Assembly (NCBI GenBank): GCA_029260345.1
Contig: JAJDDK010000006.1
Span: forward strand, 744,001 to 808,000
DNA length: 64,000 nt
DNA from: Phycisphaerales bacterium
Lineage (GTDB): Bacteria; Planctomycetota; Phycisphaerae; Phycisphaerales; UBA1924
Direction: 5' to 3'
How positions within the stretch are numbered: position 1 is the first letter of the stretch; each line of letters starts with the position of its first letter. The notes beneath the pieces are model-generated. The model was not told where the DNA came from. It made no database searches and worked only from the letters and a program-made list of their open reading frames with translations. Shown piece after piece: positions 54,364-64,000 of the stretch. A program made the translations under genes and the position numbers.

Positions 54364-55721
54364 TGCGACGCGCGCGTCGCTACGACGTCGCCGGTGGAGT
54401 CTGTGCTGGAGTCAGCCGCGTCGCCTTCTGCCTCATCAGCGACGGTTGTCTCTGATTCTTCCGTGGCGCTCGACGCGTAAATGTCACGGATCGCTTCTTC
54501 GTGCTTGATATTCTGGAGCGTCGCCCACGGACCAACCACCAGCACATCGCCCGGAGAAAGCCCGCCGATGATCGCCGTATTGCGCAGATCACTGGATCCG
54601 ATCGTGACCGGAGTGGCGATCGCTTTGCCATTGACGTTTCGATACACGATTCGGACGAACGTCTTATTCGGGTCCACTTCCGGCGATTTCTCAAGGCCCG
54701 CCGGCAATTCATCGACGCGCATGTCAAGCACGGCCTGACTTGGCGCCAGAATGACGTCCTCGATCGTTTCGACTTCAATATCCACGTTGGCCGTCAGCCC
54801 CGAAAAGATCGTGCGATCATCTTTCGGAATCAGCCGCACTTCAGTTTCAAAGAATTTCGAGCGGTCGGTCGCAAAGGAATGCTGGAGTGCGACTTTCTTA
54901 ACCACGCCTTCGAAAACTTCATTCGAATACGCATTGATATAAATGCGAGCGGCCTGTCCCTCTTGCACGGGCGCCACATCGCTTTCGTCCACTTCCGTCT
55001 TGACGATGAGTTCCGACAAGTCGGCCACTTCAAGAATCACTGTGCCCGCGTTGTTCATGGTGCCGGTCACCACCACTTCGCCAACTTCGGCATTCAGCTT
55101 CGTGACGTATCCATTGATCGGCGAGCGAATTTCGGCATACCGCAAGTTCTCTTCGATACGGGCCACTTCCGCACGCGCCGCCTCCACGTTCTGCTCGGCG
55201 GCGTCGCGATCCGACTCGGCGCCCTTCATGCGCGCATCCGCCGAATCCAGTTCGGACTTGCTCACATCGCTGGTCTTGTAGAGCGACTCCATTCGCTCCC
55301 AATCGACGACCGTATTGGTGTACGCCGCACGAGCGCCCGCCAGTCTCGCGATAGCGGCGCCAAGATTCGCACGAGCCGATTCGAGCGTCGCGCGAAGATC
55401 GCGATCGTCCAGCTTGACGACAATGTCGCCAGGGACAACGCGATCGCCCTCCTCAAATGGCAACTCCATGATTTGTGCCGAAATGCGGGCTGAAATCTGC
55501 ACCCGTCGAACGGGCTCAATCTCGCCGGGCGCCGTGATCGTGCGCACAAGTCGACCAGGCTCAACGGTGTGCAATCGGACTTCAGTTCCGAACTCTCCGT
55601 TCGAAGCTTGCATGACCTCTTTGATCTGCGGGTACAAGAACAAGCCGGCGCCGCCAATGACCAGCGCCAGAACAATGAATGAACCGAGGATCCACTTCAG
55701 GACTTTCCACACGCCGCCCAT
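54360..55721 (-). CDS. MacA/HlyD-like periplasmic adaptor (RND-type membrane fusion protein)
   Basis: 453 residues. N-terminal membrane helix (residues ~8-30), lipoyl half-motifs ([31 protein letters not shown] and [23 protein letters not shown]), a long alpha-hairpin between them, then beta-barrel and membrane-proximal domains. Ends with an acidic, Thr/Ser-rich tail. AGGTGG precedes the ATG at 55721. First gene of the tripartite pump operon. Confidence 0.92.
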   Translation of the reverse strand: MGGVWKVLKWILGSFIVLALVIGGAGLFLYPQIKEVMQASNGEFGTEVRLHTVEPGRLVRTITAPGEIEPVRRVQISARISAQIMELPFEEGDRVVPGDIVVKLDDRDLRATLESARANLGAAIARLAGARAAYTNTVVDWERMESLYKTSDVSKSELDSADARMKGAESDRDAAEQNVEAARAEVARIEENLRYAEIRSPINGYVTKLNAEVGEVVVTGTMNNAGTVILEVADLSELIVKTEVDESDVAPVQEGQAARIYINAYSNEVFEGVVKKVALQHSFATDRSKFFETEVRLIPKDDRTIFSGLTANVDIEVETIEDVILAPSQAVLDMRVDELPAGLEKSPEVDPNKTFVRIVYRNVNGKAIATPVTIGSSDLRNTAIIGGLSPGDVLVVGPWATLQNIKHEEAIRDIYASSATEESETTVADEAEGDAADSSTDSTGDVVATRASQ

Positions 55722-56026
55722 TTCCACCTCAATCTGATGAATCCGTGTTCCCGCAGCGCTTCAAACTCGGCGCAGCGCCCTGCTCCATCGGTACCCGGCT
55801 CATCCGTTCGGGTTGCGTCCGGGGGTCCTCAGGCATGTCGTCTTGTGGGGATTCGCGTTACGGCTCTTTCACCGGCCCCACCTCCGGAGACTGTAGGCCA
55901 CGGAGAAGATCGGCGTGGCGCCTCATCACTCGTGATTCCGAGCCGGCGCACGAAGACCACCCCGCCATCACGGTCGATGCGGCGCCACTTCAGGTTCAAC
56001 ACAAATTGAGAATGTGTCGCGACGAG
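55722..56026. other. Intergenic region before the efflux operon
   Basis: 305 bases downstream of the chemoreceptor gene and upstream of the adaptor gene, both on the minus strand. It should contain the efflux promoter. No open frame, hairpin or repeat stands out. Confidence 0.4.
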
Positions 56027-57769
56027 TCAGCGAAGGCGGAATCGCCCGACGAGCTCTTGGAGGCGATCGCTCTTCACTGACAATTTTGCTGCGGCCAAAG
56101 CAGCCTCACGGGCGCCAACGGCGGATTCGTTCGTCACGTAATTGATCTGCTCGACCGTGCGAGAAACTTGCGTGCTGGATGCGGACTGCTGGTCCGCCGC
56201 CGCCGCGATGGACTGAATCATCCCCGCGATGGATTGAGAATCCTGCACTATTTGCGCGAGCGCTCGCCCCGCCTCTTCCGCCAACGAGACGCCTTCCTCA
56301 ACAGTTCGCTGTCCAGCCTGCATTCGGTCAACCGCTCGCGTCGTGTCGCGCTGAATTGTGCGAATCGAATCTGCGACCTCCTCTGTCGCCCGAGTCGTTC
56401 GTTCGGCGAGCTTGCGCACCTCATCAGCGACCACCGCGAATCCGCGGCCGTGCTCACCCGCCCGTGCCGCCTCAATGGAAGCGTTCAGTGCAAGGAGATT
56501 CGTCTGGTCTGCGATCTCATTGATGACACCAATGATGGTCTCGATCTCTTCGCCACGGCGGCAAAGCTCCGTGACGGCTGCGGCGGTCTCTTCGACCTGT
56601 GAACTGATCGCCCGCATGCCCGTCACCGTCCGCGAGACCACTTCACCACCGGACGTCGCATCGCGCCCGGCACCCGTGGCCTTGCGTGAAGCCTCCGACG
56701 CCATCGAAGCAACGTCCCCAACGGATCGAGCCATTTCGTCAACCGCAGCCGCAACTTGGCCGCTCTGACGCTGCTGGTGCTCCATGCCCAGTGCAATCTC
56801 TTCCGACGAAGCCGCGATCTGTGAGGAGGCGGACGCGACATCATTGGCGGCGCCCTTCACCAATCCAACCAGCTCCGCCAGAGACTGCTGCATGTCATTC
56901 ATGGACGTTGTCAATCGCCCAAGTTCATCGTCAGAAAGCGACTTCAGCGGCGTCCCGCTCAAATCCCCGTCCGCGATCTGACGGGCTCGTTCCAGCATGG
57001 CTTTCAGCGGGCGTCCGACAAACCGCGAAACCAGCAGGAAATAGATCAAGAGCGAGCCGCCCACCGTCGGCGCCGCGATCACGGCCCCCTTGGCGAGAAA
57101 CGATGCAGACTGCTGATCCAGCGCGGCGAGCGGAATCTGCACTTCAAAAGCGCCGGGCGCCTCTCCGACGGACCACCCCTCCATCGCGAAGCCATATCGA
57201 TCCAGCCCATCGCTGTTGGCATCGTTAACCGGATCGCCGGCCTGTCCGTGACACGACAAGCACGATGCATCAACCTTCATCGCGCGCAGGTAGTGCACCG
57301 TGTTGGTGCGCGTGTTGACGGCGTAAAGCTCATCGGCGCCGACAGCGCGCCGGCGAGCCGCGAGCGCTCGAAGCAAGTCTTCACGAAATCGGCCGCGGGC
57401 AATATCAGGGTCGGACGACGGCCGGTGACGCGCATTGCGAGCGATGAGCGCTGCAATCTGGAAGTCCCATTCCTGCCGGCGCATTGATTCGCGAATGACC
57501 GGCGCCGATTCTCGAAAATGTATCGCGGCAAAGTCGGTGGACGTGGTTTCGACCGTCTGGCCCGCGCGGGCGTTGGCCCCTTCCATCATGGCCATGGATT
57601 CCGCCGCGACGGTGGTCATCATGCGCGCCTTGTCGACTGCTGACTCAACCGCCGTGGCGCGATGTTCGCGCGCCGATTCGTAACTCACGATGGCGACAGT
57701 CGCCACCAGCAGCGCGGCCATCGTGGCCACCAGCTTCACCGTGAGTCGAATGTTTCGGAGTCGTTTCAT
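56027..57769 (-). CDS. Methyl-accepting chemotaxis protein with c-type haem-binding sensor domain
   Basis: 580 residues. Membrane helix 1 at ~9-29, an extracytoplasmic Tll0287-like (DUF3365) domain with one covalent haem site CLSCH at 170-174, helix 2 around 225-250, HAMP, and an MCP signalling domain with the tip [41 protein letters not shown]. Haem suggests sensing of redox state or a gas ligand such as NO/O2. AGGA precedes the ATG at 57769. Stand-alone, divergent from fumC. Confidence 0.92.
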   Translation of the reverse strand: MKRLRNIRLTVKLVATMAALLVATVAIVSYESAREHRATAVESAVDKARMMTTVAAESMAMMEGANARAGQTVETTSTDFAAIHFRESAPVIRESMRRQEWDFQIAALIARNARHRPSSDPDIARGRFREDLLRALAARRRAVGADELYAVNTRTNTVHYLRAMKVDASCLSCHGQAGDPVNDANSDGLDRYGFAMEGWSVGEAPGAFEVQIPLAALDQQSASFLAKGAVIAAPTVGGSLLIYFLLVSRFVGRPLKAMLERARQIADGDLSGTPLKSLSDDELGRLTTSMNDMQQSLAELVGLVKGAANDVASASSQIAASSEEIALGMEHQQRQSGQVAAAVDEMARSVGDVASMASEASRKATGAGRDATSGGEVVSRTVTGMRAISSQVEETAAAVTELCRRGEEIETIIGVINEIADQTNLLALNASIEAARAGEHGRGFAVVADEVRKLAERTTRATEEVADSIRTIQRDTTRAVDRMQAGQRTVEEGVSLAEEAGRALAQIVQDSQSIAGMIQSIAAAADQQSASSTQVSRTVEQINYVTNESAVGAREAALAAAKLSVKSDRLQELVGRFRLR

Positions 57770-57951
57770 CGTCGATCCTGTATGGGCGCACTGGCCGCCA
57801 TTCCCCATTGCGGGGAGTCCCAGAAAACCATCGGTCCGGCCGGCGCCCGTCTGGAGCGCAACGACGCGATCGGGCTCTTGCTGCGGCGCCGCACGCGCCG
57901 CAGAGGTCCGCGATAATCTGGCCGGTTCACCGCAGCGAAAGGATCGATTCG

Positions 57952-59424
57952 ATGAGTCCCACGACCGCCAGCGCTCCCACCCGCACCGAACGCGACTCCA
58001 TGGGCGAAATGTCCGTCCCCGCCGACGCCCTCTATGGCGCCTCGACCCAGCGGGCCGTCCTGAATTTTCCGATCTCAGGGCGACCCGTCCCGTTCGCCAT
58101 CGTGGAGGCGTACGCCGCGATCAAAAAGGCAGCGGCCAAGGTGAACTCTGACCTCGACCGCTTGGACAGGGACCGCGCGAACTCAATCGAACGCGCCTGC
58201 GATGTCATCAGCGCCGGCCTCACCGAACACGGCGGCTGGGCGCGGCACTTTCCGGTGGACATTTTCCAGACCGGCTCCGGCACCAGCACCAACATGAACG
58301 CTAACGAGGTCATCGCCAACCTCATTTGCCTCGAGCGCGGCGCCCCGATCGGCTCCACCAAGGACGCCGCGTACCTCGACGCCGGCGGCGTCCATCCCAA
58401 CGACCACGTCAACATGGGGCAGTCGTCCAACGACACTTTCCCCACCGCCATGCACGTCGCGGCCGCCGTGGCGATTCATCGTGAGTTGCTCCCAGCCGTC
58501 CAGCGCATGGCCGCAAAGCTGGAAGCGCACGCGAAGTCGTGGGACCGCATCGTCAAGATCGGGCGCACGCACCTGCAGGATGCCACGCCGATTCGTCTCG
58601 GGCAGGAATTCGGCGGCTACGCGGCACAGATGCGCCACGCTGAGCGCCGACTCCATCGCGCGATGGAATCACTGGCTGAACTCGCTCTTGGCGGCACCGC
58701 CGTCGGCACCGGCATCAACACACACCCGGATTTTGGTGCCCGCGTCGCGAAGGAGTTGACCGCCGCGTATTCAAAGAATGGCGACGGGCCGAAGTTCCGC
58801 GAAGCCGCGAATCATTGCGAAGCCCAGCACACGAAGGACGCATTTGTTGAAGCGTCCGGCGTCCTCAAAGCAATCGCCGTTTCACTCACCAAAATCGCCA
58901 ACGACATTCGCCTCATGGGTATGGGCCCCCGTTGCGGCATCGGCGAACTCAAACTTCCCGCCGTGCAGCCGGGGTCGTCGATCATGCCGGGCAAAGTGAA
59001 CCCGGTGATCTGCGAAGCGGTGATGATGCTCGCGTGTCAGGTGATCGGCAATGACGCCGCGATCACGACCGGCGGCCTCGGCGGCGTTGGTTCGCTGCTC
59101 GAACTCAACGTCGCGATGCCGATGATGGCGGACAATCTTCTGTACTCGATTCAAATCCTCGCCAACGGCTGCGACGTCTTTACGAAGAACCTGCTCGAAG
59201 ACCTCGAACCGGATGAGGCTCGCTGCAAGGAACTCATCGAATTGAGTCTTGCCATGTGTACGAGTCTGGCGCCGGTGATCGGATACGACCAAGCTGCGGC
59301 TCTCGCAAAGCAGGCATTTAAGGAAGGCCGCACCGTGCGCGAAGTGGCGCTCGAGAAAAAAGTGCTGCCAGCGGCTGAACTCGAAACACTGCTCGACCCC
59401 ATGAGCATGACCGAGCCGAGCTAA
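57952..59424 (+). CDS. fumC: Class II fumarate hydratase
   Basis: 490 residues. Interconverts fumarate and malate, no iron-sulfur cluster. Signature [11 protein letters not shown] with the catalytic Ser; also [38 protein letters not shown] and [20 protein letters not shown] sequence lies 8-11 bases before the ATG at 57952. A palindromic repeat begins two bases after the stop. Confidence 0.96.
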   Translation: MSPTTASAPTRTERDSMGEMSVPADALYGASTQRAVLNFPISGRPVPFAIVEAYAAIKKAAAKVNSDLDRLDRDRANSIERACDVISAGLTEHGGWARHFPVDIFQTGSGTSTNMNANEVIANLICLERGAPIGSTKDAAYLDAGGVHPNDHVNMGQSSNDTFPTAMHVAAAVAIHRELLPAVQRMAAKLEAHAKSWDRIVKIGRTHLQDATPIRLGQEFGGYAAQMRHAERRLHRAMESLAELALGGTAVGTGINTHPDFGARVAKELTAAYSKNGDGPKFREAANHCEAQHTKDAFVEASGVLKAIAVSLTKIANDIRLMGMGPRCGIGELKLPAVQPGSSIMPGKVNPVICEAVMMLACQVIGNDAAITTGGLGGVGSLLELNVAMPMMADNLLYSIQILANGCDVFTKNLLEDLEPDEARCKELIELSLAMCTSLAPVIGYDQAAALAKQAFKEGRTVREVALEKKVLPAAELETLLDPMSMTEPS

Positions 59425-59425
59425 C

Positions 59426-59469
59426 CCTTCTCCCCCCGGGAGAAGGTGGCATCCCGACTTGTCGGGATG
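59426..59469. repeat. Double-hairpin repeat downstream of fumC
   Basis: CCTTCTCCC/GGGAGAAGG (59426-59446, loop CCC) followed by CATCCCGA/TCGGGATG (59450-59469, loop CTTG). No T run. It shares its first palindrome with the element inside astD at 33527-33547. A transcript-end role is possible. Confidence 0.75.
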
Positions 59470-59661
59470 ACGGATGAGGGGTCTGGCGGCAAAGGTTGGA
59501 ATCGCTATTCCTCTCAGTCGAGGAAGGCGCCAATTAGCCTACTTCCTAACCAGAATCTTCACGATTTCTCCGCACGGTCTCGCCCAAAACATCGCTTACC
59601 TCTGACATCAGCCCCTTGATCGCGGTGCGTCCCCCGCGATCCATTGCGCCGGAGACTAACG

Positions 59662-60420
59662 ATGTTCCGCATGACCTCCCTTGCCATCGCCCTTGCATTT
59701 ACCACATCCGCCGGCGCCGGCTACCTGATTCAAATCGACACCGACGGCGCCGACAACGGCCCGATCACCTTCAGCCCGAACTTCAATTTCGGCGGCGACA
59801 CGATGAACACATCGACCTCGGTCGCCGCGACCGCCTTCGGCACGACGCCGGGCGACAGCATCTTCGGCGGCGATGGCGTCAGCCAGCCTGACACATACGT
59901 CTACGTCTACAACCCGCCCGCGCACACGGACAATCTCGTTATTCCTTTTGGGACTCCTCTTGGTGAAGGCAACTTCGGCACGGGCGTGGTCGGCGGCGGC
60001 AATGGCGTCTACCGCGTGTACGCGCTGTGGCCGTTCACCGAGAACGTGTCAGGCGGCTTGACGACCTATGACGTTGTCGCACCGGGTGACAACTTCAGCG
60101 TTTCGCTCAACCAGAACAATCGCGGCAACGCGTGGGTCCTTCTCGGCACGATCAATTACACCGGTGGCGTGATCACCGTGCGCCAGACCTCGACGACCAA
60201 CTCGTTCATATCGATGCGCGCCTTCGGCATGCTCTTCGAACGCGTCGTCGCTCCGTGCGCAGGCGACTTGAACAACGACGGAGTCACAAACGGCGAAGAC
60301 CTCGCCCAGATGCTCGCCGTGTGGAACACGAACAACGCGATCGCTGATCTGAACAGCGATGGCGTCGTGGACGGCGCCGACCTCGCGGCATTGCTGGCGA
60401 CGTGGGGTCAGTGCGTTTGA
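59662..60420 (+). CDS. Secreted dockerin-like protein
   Basis: 252 residues. Signal peptide (to ~residue 19, TSAGAG). The body is Gly/Asn/Thr-rich and beta-like (NFGGDTMNTSTS, NQNNRGNAWVLLGTINYTGG), with no recognised domain. The last ~55 residues form two dockerin-like repeats (DLNNDGVTNGEDL, DLNSDGVVDGADL). The first has DLNND rather than DLNGD. GGAG precedes the ATG at 59662. Confidence 0.8.
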   Translation: MFRMTSLAIALAFTTSAGAGYLIQIDTDGADNGPITFSPNFNFGGDTMNTSTSVAATAFGTTPGDSIFGGDGVSQPDTYVYVYNPPAHTDNLVIPFGTPLGEGNFGTGVVGGGNGVYRVYALWPFTENVSGGLTTYDVVAPGDNFSVSLNQNNRGNAWVLLGTINYTGGVITVRQTSTTNSFISMRAFGMLFERVVAPCAGDLNNDGVTNGEDLAQMLAVWNTNNAIADLNSDGVVDGADLAALLATWGQCV

Positions 60421-60434
60421 GATGATGTGATTGT

Positions 60435-60512
60435 GTGTGCCACTGCTCCTGAGCAGTGCTCCCCCCTGACAACGGAATCATTCCCAACCACTACTTGAGA
60501 GCAGTGGCACAC
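60435..60512. repeat. Perfect 14-bp inverted repeat between two dockerin genes
   Basis: GTGTGCCACTGCTC (60435-60448) and GAGCAGTGGCACAC (60499-60512) are exact reverse complements. The left arm also pairs locally with GAGCAGTG (60451-60458). No terminal T run. It looks like a mobile palindromic (REP-like) element and may also end the two convergent transcripts. Confidence 0.75.
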
Positions 60513-60606
60513 GACTCTCTTGCCATGGTCACGCCAAGGGTGGGGCCATGTTTTCACGTACAACCTTTAAACGCATGGCCTCCCGGAGGACCGGGTGTTA
60601 ATCGTA

Positions 60607-61434
60607 TCAAGAATCGCACATTCCCCATGTGCTGAGCAGCGATGCCAGATCCGCCCCGTCAACGACATCATCGCCTGTGAGATCCGCGACGCCCGCGCCC
60701 GATCCCCAATTGGAAAGCAACGTCGCGAGATCCGAGCCATCAACGATGCCATCGCCGTTGAAGTCTGCGGGGCACGCTGCGATTTCAGCAAACTCAAAGA
60801 CGATTTTCGGCAGCAGTTCGGTCGGCGGCGGAAAGAGGAGATAGAACTCAGATGCATTGACGAGATAAAAATCCAGGTTCGGCGCTGACGGGTTGTCGAG
60901 ACTCAAACGAAGGAAGACGTAGCCTCCCTCACCGATGGAGTCGTATGCGTCGTTCATATACGCCGCCAGAGCCCCACTCCCCGCCATCGAAGTCTCGACT
61001 GTCACCTGAAAATTCGATGGCGTGTTGTCATTGCTCATGAAGTCATTCTGAAGCAACGTCACTCCATCTCTCTCATCGAGTGTGCCGGAGAAGTAATCGC
61101 TAGTGGGGACAGTCGGCTCAATGCGGGGCGTGAGGCCGTACAGGTCAACTCCGATAAACGATGTTGACGCTATCCGCGTTGCCTCTAGGACAAGACGTGC
61201 GGACTCAATCACCACCGCCCCTTCCGGTCGAGGCGGCAGCGCGAACGGCATCACTATCGAGCGCAAAATCCCACCGTTGATGCCGACCTGATACGACGTC
61301 CCCCCGGCTTGCGTTCCAGTGATATCGCCGGTGCTGTAAATCTCTGCATCGGCGGTATGCGCTGAAATTTCATCCGCATTTGCCAAGGCAGCAGCCACAA
61401 GCAAACCGGCCGCTGCAATCATTGTTCGGATCAT
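60607..61434 (-). CDS. Secreted dockerin-like protein
   Basis: 275 residues. Signal peptide (AAAGLLVAAALANADE). A jelly-roll-like beta domain spans residues ~35-215 (TSYQVGINGGILRSIVMPFAL, VVIESARLVLEAT, YVFLRLSLDN), then two dockerin-like repeats (DFNGDGIVDGSDL, DLTGDDVVDGADL). The second repeat has TGDD for NGDG, so one calcium loop may be weakened. Convergent with the other dockerin gene across the inverted repeat. Confidence 0.82.
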   Translation of the reverse strand: MIRTMIAAAGLLVAAALANADEISAHTADAEIYSTGDITGTQAGGTSYQVGINGGILRSIVMPFALPPRPEGAVVIESARLVLEATRIASTSFIGVDLYGLTPRIEPTVPTSDYFSGTLDERDGVTLLQNDFMSNDNTPSNFQVTVETSMAGSGALAAYMNDAYDSIGEGGYVFLRLSLDNPSAPNLDFYLVNASEFYLLFPPPTELLPKIVFEFAEIAACPADFNGDGIVDGSDLATLLSNWGSGAGVADLTGDDVVDGADLASLLSTWGMCDS

Positions 61435-61810
61435 CGTGATCGTTCTCCTAAGTTCAGTTTGACCTTGAATAATGGTAAAGGATGAGTCGGAATCTCAACG
61501 AAAATTTTGAGTATTTTGCGAACTTATCAGTGTTTCCGGCTCGCCCCAATGGGGCGCCGGAACGTTGCCACGAGTGAAGCGATCCCGGCAACGCCGGGAG
61601 AGCGCAACTCGTGGATGTGATCGATTGAGAAATCAAGCCCCGGAGGGGCGCAGGAACGCTTCGCGATCGCCGACTCCATCGCCCCTTCGGGGCTCAAATA
61701 CAATGAAAAACAAAGAGGATTAATGTAAGCATTCCACGGGTTCCGACCCGGCGCGCCGAGACTCCATTCGTGGCAACAATCCAACGCTCCTTCGGGGCTT
61801 GCTTCATCAC
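61435..61810. other. Gene-free region with palindromic array
   Basis: 376 bases between a dockerin gene (its start at 61434) and the DUF4279-like gene (ends 61811). The first ~90 bases are AT-rich and hold the dockerin gene promoter; the remainder is the palindromic array described separately. No protein frame is credible. Confidence 0.6.
61534..61798. repeat. Array of GC-rich palindromes (intergenic repeat element)
   Basis: Hairpins: TTCCGGC...GCCGGAA (61534-61562) enclosing CGCCCC-AAT-GGGGCG; CCACGAGT (61568-61575) with ACTCGTGG (61607-61614) enclosing TCCCGGC-AAC-GCCGGGA (61583-61599); GCCCC-GGA-GGGGC (61637-61649); GCCCC-TTC-GGGGC (61681-61693); and an imperfect copy at 61786-61798. It resembles GCCCC/GGGGC palindromic elements widespread in planctomycete intergenic DNA. 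Confidence 0.75.
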
Positions 61811-62203
61811 TTATTCGGAACAGCTGTAAAAACTGACTTCTACTCCAACGCCAATGCTGCTCAATTTCTTTACTGACTCTGCGTCAATCTGCAGAAAACT
61901 TGCCGCGGCTTCAGGTTTAATATGAACTGCAAGGTCGATAGTTTTCTCGATCCGGCGCCAAATCACCATGTATTCGGGCGAAAGATTCTCAACTGATTGA
62001 ACCAACACTCTGCAGGCGTCAATGAGTGTCGACCCGTCCGACACGAGAATGTTCGCTCGATGGCGATCATTCACGCGCCCAAAAATAACATCGCCTCTCG
62101 CAAATTCTCGACAAAGCTCAAAGCCTAGATTTTCTGCAAGCGAATCGGCATCAAACTCGCCCGCCACTCGAAGCACTGCGCTCTGAATTCTGTATTCCCT
62201 CAC
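61811..62203 (-). CDS. DUF4279-like protein
   Basis: 130 residues. Text such as VLRVAGEFDADSLAENLGFE, GDVIFGRV and QIDAESVKKLSSIGVGVEVSFYS fits DUF4279, a small mixed alpha/beta family often seen near toxin/immunity loci. Its GTG (62203) overlaps the stop of the E2 gene by 4 bases (GTGA). Lower GC than its neighbours suggests recent acquisition. Function unknown. Confidence 0.6.
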   Translation of the reverse strand: MREYRIQSAVLRVAGEFDADSLAENLGFELCREFARGDVIFGRVNDRHRANILVSDGSTLIDACRVLVQSVENLSPEYMVIWRRIEKTIDLAVHIKPEAAASFLQIDAESVKKLSSIGVGVEVSFYSCSE

Positions 62204-63540
62204 CCCCGCGCCGGCCCCAGCAGCGACTCCGGCGCCCCCTGCAGCAGATCAATCACATACTGCAGGAACCGCGCGCCTTCGGCGCCGTCCACCACGCGGT
62301 GGTCACACGCCAGGCTCAGCGGCATGAGTTTGCCGACGAACATGCCGCCGTTGCGGACGACGACGCCTTCGCGCACGCGGCCGACCGCGAGAATCGCGAC
62401 TTCCGGATAATTGATCACCGGCGTTGCGAAGCGGCCCGCATACGAACCAACGTTGCTGATGGTGAATGTTGAACCCGCGAGGCGCTCGCGCGGGATGGAG
62501 CGGTTGCGCGCCATCTGCGCGAGCTCAGTCACATGGCGGCCGAGTTCGAGCACGCCGAGTGCATCGGAGTCCGGGATCACCGGCACGTTCAGGCCGTGCT
62601 CGGTGTCCGTCGCGATGCCAAGGTGGACGGAGGAGTGCCGCAGGATCTCGCCGGCTTCGTCATCAACCGTCGCGTTGAGTGACGGGAACTCCCTCAGCCC
62701 GCGGCACACGGCGGACATCACAAACGGCAGGAACGAAAGCTTTTCGCCGCTGGCGCCGGCTGTCTGCTTGCGCACGCGGTCGAGCGCTGACGCATCCGCC
62801 TCGTCCATGACGTTGAAGTGAACGGCGGTGTCGATGGACTGACGCAAACGCTGTGCAATCGTGCGGCGTGTTCCACGGAACGGAATGCGCTGCGTTTCGC
62901 CCGCGCGCGGCGCCGGGATGCGGGCCGGCGGCGCTGATGTTCCCGTCGAGCCATTCGTCGAAGGTGCGGGTGCGCGTGACGGGCCCCTGCTTGGTGCAGG
63001 AGCTGCTTTCACGCCTCCACCCTGTGCGGCGGATCGAACATCTTTTTCCGTCACGCGCCCCGCAAGTCCGGAACCGTTGATTGAATTGATGTCAACGCCA
63101 AGATCGCGCGCCAGCCGGCGCACGGCCGGGGTCGCGAGCGCCTTGCCGTCGCTCTTGAAGAGAGGTTCATTTGAAACGGCGCCCACGACCGTGCCAGCGT
63201 CCTCACGCTCTTCAGGAGCCGCAGCCTTGGGCTCAGCCTTCTTCGCGGCTTGCACCCCGCCGTTCTTCGGCGCGACGCCCTTGCCGCCCTGATACGTCAC
63301 CAAGACTTCACCGACATTGAGGATCTCGCCCTCTTTGCCATGCAGCGTTTCGATAACGCCCGCGCGAGGGCTGGGCACCTCGACGAGGGCCTTGTCCGTC
63401 TCCATCTCAGCGAGCGTCTGGTGCTCCTCGACGGTGTCGCCAGGCTTCACCTTCCACTTGATCAGCTCGGCCTCATGCACGCCCTCGCCGAGATCAGGCA
63501 GGATGAACACGTTCGGGTCGGATGAGGTCTGATGTGCCAT
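62200..63540 (-). CDS. Dihydrolipoamide acyltransferase (E2) of a 2-oxoacid dehydrogenase complex
   Basis: 446 residues. One lipoyl domain with the lipoylation Lys in EMETDKALVEVPSP (residues ~45-58), a Pro/Ala-rich linker, an E3/E1-binding domain (ATPAVRRLARDLGVDINSINGSG and AGRVTEKDV) and a catalytic domain with DHRVVDGA. Branched-chain or pyruvate E2 cannot be told apart; E1 and E3 are not nearby. The ATG at 63540 is the conserved start. Confidence 0.94.
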   Translation of the reverse strand: MAHQTSSDPNVFILPDLGEGVHEAELIKWKVKPGDTVEEHQTLAEMETDKALVEVPSPRAGVIETLHGKEGEILNVGEVLVTYQGGKGVAPKNGGVQAAKKAEPKAAAPEEREDAGTVVGAVSNEPLFKSDGKALATPAVRRLARDLGVDINSINGSGLAGRVTEKDVRSAAQGGGVKAAPAPSRGPSRAPAPSTNGSTGTSAPPARIPAPRAGETQRIPFRGTRRTIAQRLRQSIDTAVHFNVMDEADASALDRVRKQTAGASGEKLSFLPFVMSAVCRGLREFPSLNATVDDEAGEILRHSSVHLGIATDTEHGLNVPVIPDSDALGVLELGRHVTELAQMARNRSIPRERLAGSTFTISNVGSYAGRFATPVINYPEVAILAVGRVREGVVVRNGGMFVGKLMPLSLACDHRVVDGAEGARFLQYVIDLLQGAPESLLGPARG

Positions 63541-63667
63541 GACGTCTCGCTGCGTTGCTTGTGGAAAATTGAGTCCGCGACAGCGGCAGAAACACCGCAA
63601 CGGCGCCCGCTGACCCCTCAGAATAGCCCCCGCCGATGGGCCGAACAAATACCCTGCCCTGAAACGC

Positions 63668-64000
63668 TCACCGCCGCGCTGAGCCGCTCTTCGCTGTTTC
63701 CAGCGCTTCCGAGCCGATATCGCGCCGGTATTGCATACCGTCGAAATGAATGGCCTCGCACGCCTGATTGGCGAGATCCCTCGCCGTCGCCAGATCGGAC
63801 CCGAGCGCCGTGACTCCGAGTACGCGTCCGCCCGAAGTCACGACTTTTCCGGTCTTGTCCTTCGTGGTTCCCGCGTGGAAGACCTGCACGTCGCCGACAG
63901 CCGCTGCATTGTCGAGGCCGGTGATCGCGAATCCCGTCTCCGGCTTTTCCGGATACCCGCGGCTCGCTAGAACGACCGTACACGCCGTGCGTGAATCCCA
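63668..64000 (-). CDS. purD: Phosphoribosylamine-glycine ligase, C-terminal part (runs off the window)
   Basis: 110 residues visible; the 5' part lies beyond 64000. C-terminal ATP-grasp features: VVLASRGYPEKPETG, QVFHAGTTKDKTGKVVTSGGRVLGVTALG and YRRDIG, the classical PurD end. It catalyses glycinamide ribonucleotide formation in purine synthesis. Confidence 0.92.
   Translation of the reverse strand, partial: WDSRTACTVVLASRGYPEKPETGFAITGLDNAAAVGDVQVFHAGTTKDKTGKVVTSGGRVLGVTALGSDLATARDLANQACEAIHFDGMQYRRDIGSEALETAKSGSARR

Noticed and set aside
59426-59469. Reading the fumC hairpins as an ordinary terminator
   Set aside because: There is no T run, and the same palindrome recurs elsewhere; a repeat element is a better description.
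61534-61798. CRISPR array
   Set aside because: The units are palindromes of different sequence without regular spacers, and no cas genes are present.

Overview
This 64 kb window is a chromosomal segment of a planctomycete, most likely of the class Phycisphaerae. The evidence is indirect but consistent: four secreted proteins end in paired dockerin-like repeats of the D-x-N-x-D-G-x-V-N-G-x-D-L type, one secreted protein ends in a PEP-CTERM-like tail, and DapL and DapF (the diaminopimelate aminotransferase route) are both present. The sequence is moderately GC-rich, coding density is high, and there are no rRNA or tRNA genes, IS elements, prophage or CRISPR arrays that I can see. Most of it looks like core genome with a few accessory islands.

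Layout. 0.1-2.6 kb: ahcY-metF (methyl cycle). 2.8-8.5 kb: secreted and surface proteins (vanadium haloperoxidase with dockerin, PEP-CTERM protein, HAF-like repeat protein with dockerin) and an unrecognised HTH-like protein. 8.6-16.6 kb: mnmG, a LuxR-type regulator, tryptophan 2,3-dioxygenase, a histidine kinase, a cold-shock protein, pnp and rpsO. 16.7-23.7 kb: an aminotransferase, a sigma/membrane-protein/secretin-N-domain-like locus, prfB with an atypical frameshift site, dapL and sod. 24.2-28.3 kb: an RpoD-like sigma factor, a receiver-like protein coupled to tilS, a coiled-coil membrane protein and a DUF4097 lipoprotein. 28.4-39.5 kb: amino-acid catabolism and transport, with a ureohydrolase, a Tat-exported FAD oxidoreductase, a DUF2071 protein coupled to a TauE-like exporter, and an operon M20 peptidase - class III aminotransferase - astA - astD with terC upstream. 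39.5-46.9 kb: DinB, two BLUF photoreceptors around a lipoprotein, an NmrA-like protein, a decayed TMEM175 gene, a hydrolase, two overlapping GNATs and dapF. 46.8-50.6 kb: an M48 protease coupled to a lipoprotein, a NifU-like scaffold and csrA. 50.6-55.7 kb: a tightly overlapping adaptor/ABC/TolC export operon. 56-64 kb: a chemoreceptor with a c-type haem motif, fumC, two dockerin proteins, palindromic repeats, a 2-oxoacid dehydrogenase E2 and the 3' end of purD.

How the genes connect. The arginine/ornithine cluster contains AstA and AstD and plausible stand-ins for AstC and AstE, but no AstB. A ureohydrolase 5 kb away could supply ornithine, suggesting a route arginine -> ornithine -> N-succinylornithine -> glutamate. 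This is inference. Other points of most interest: prfB has UAA instead of UGA at its frameshift codon; the csrA Shine-Dalgarno sits in the loop of a GGA hairpin; a palindromic repeat is inserted in frame inside astD; and the second BLUF protein lacks the Trp and Met at the switch positions.
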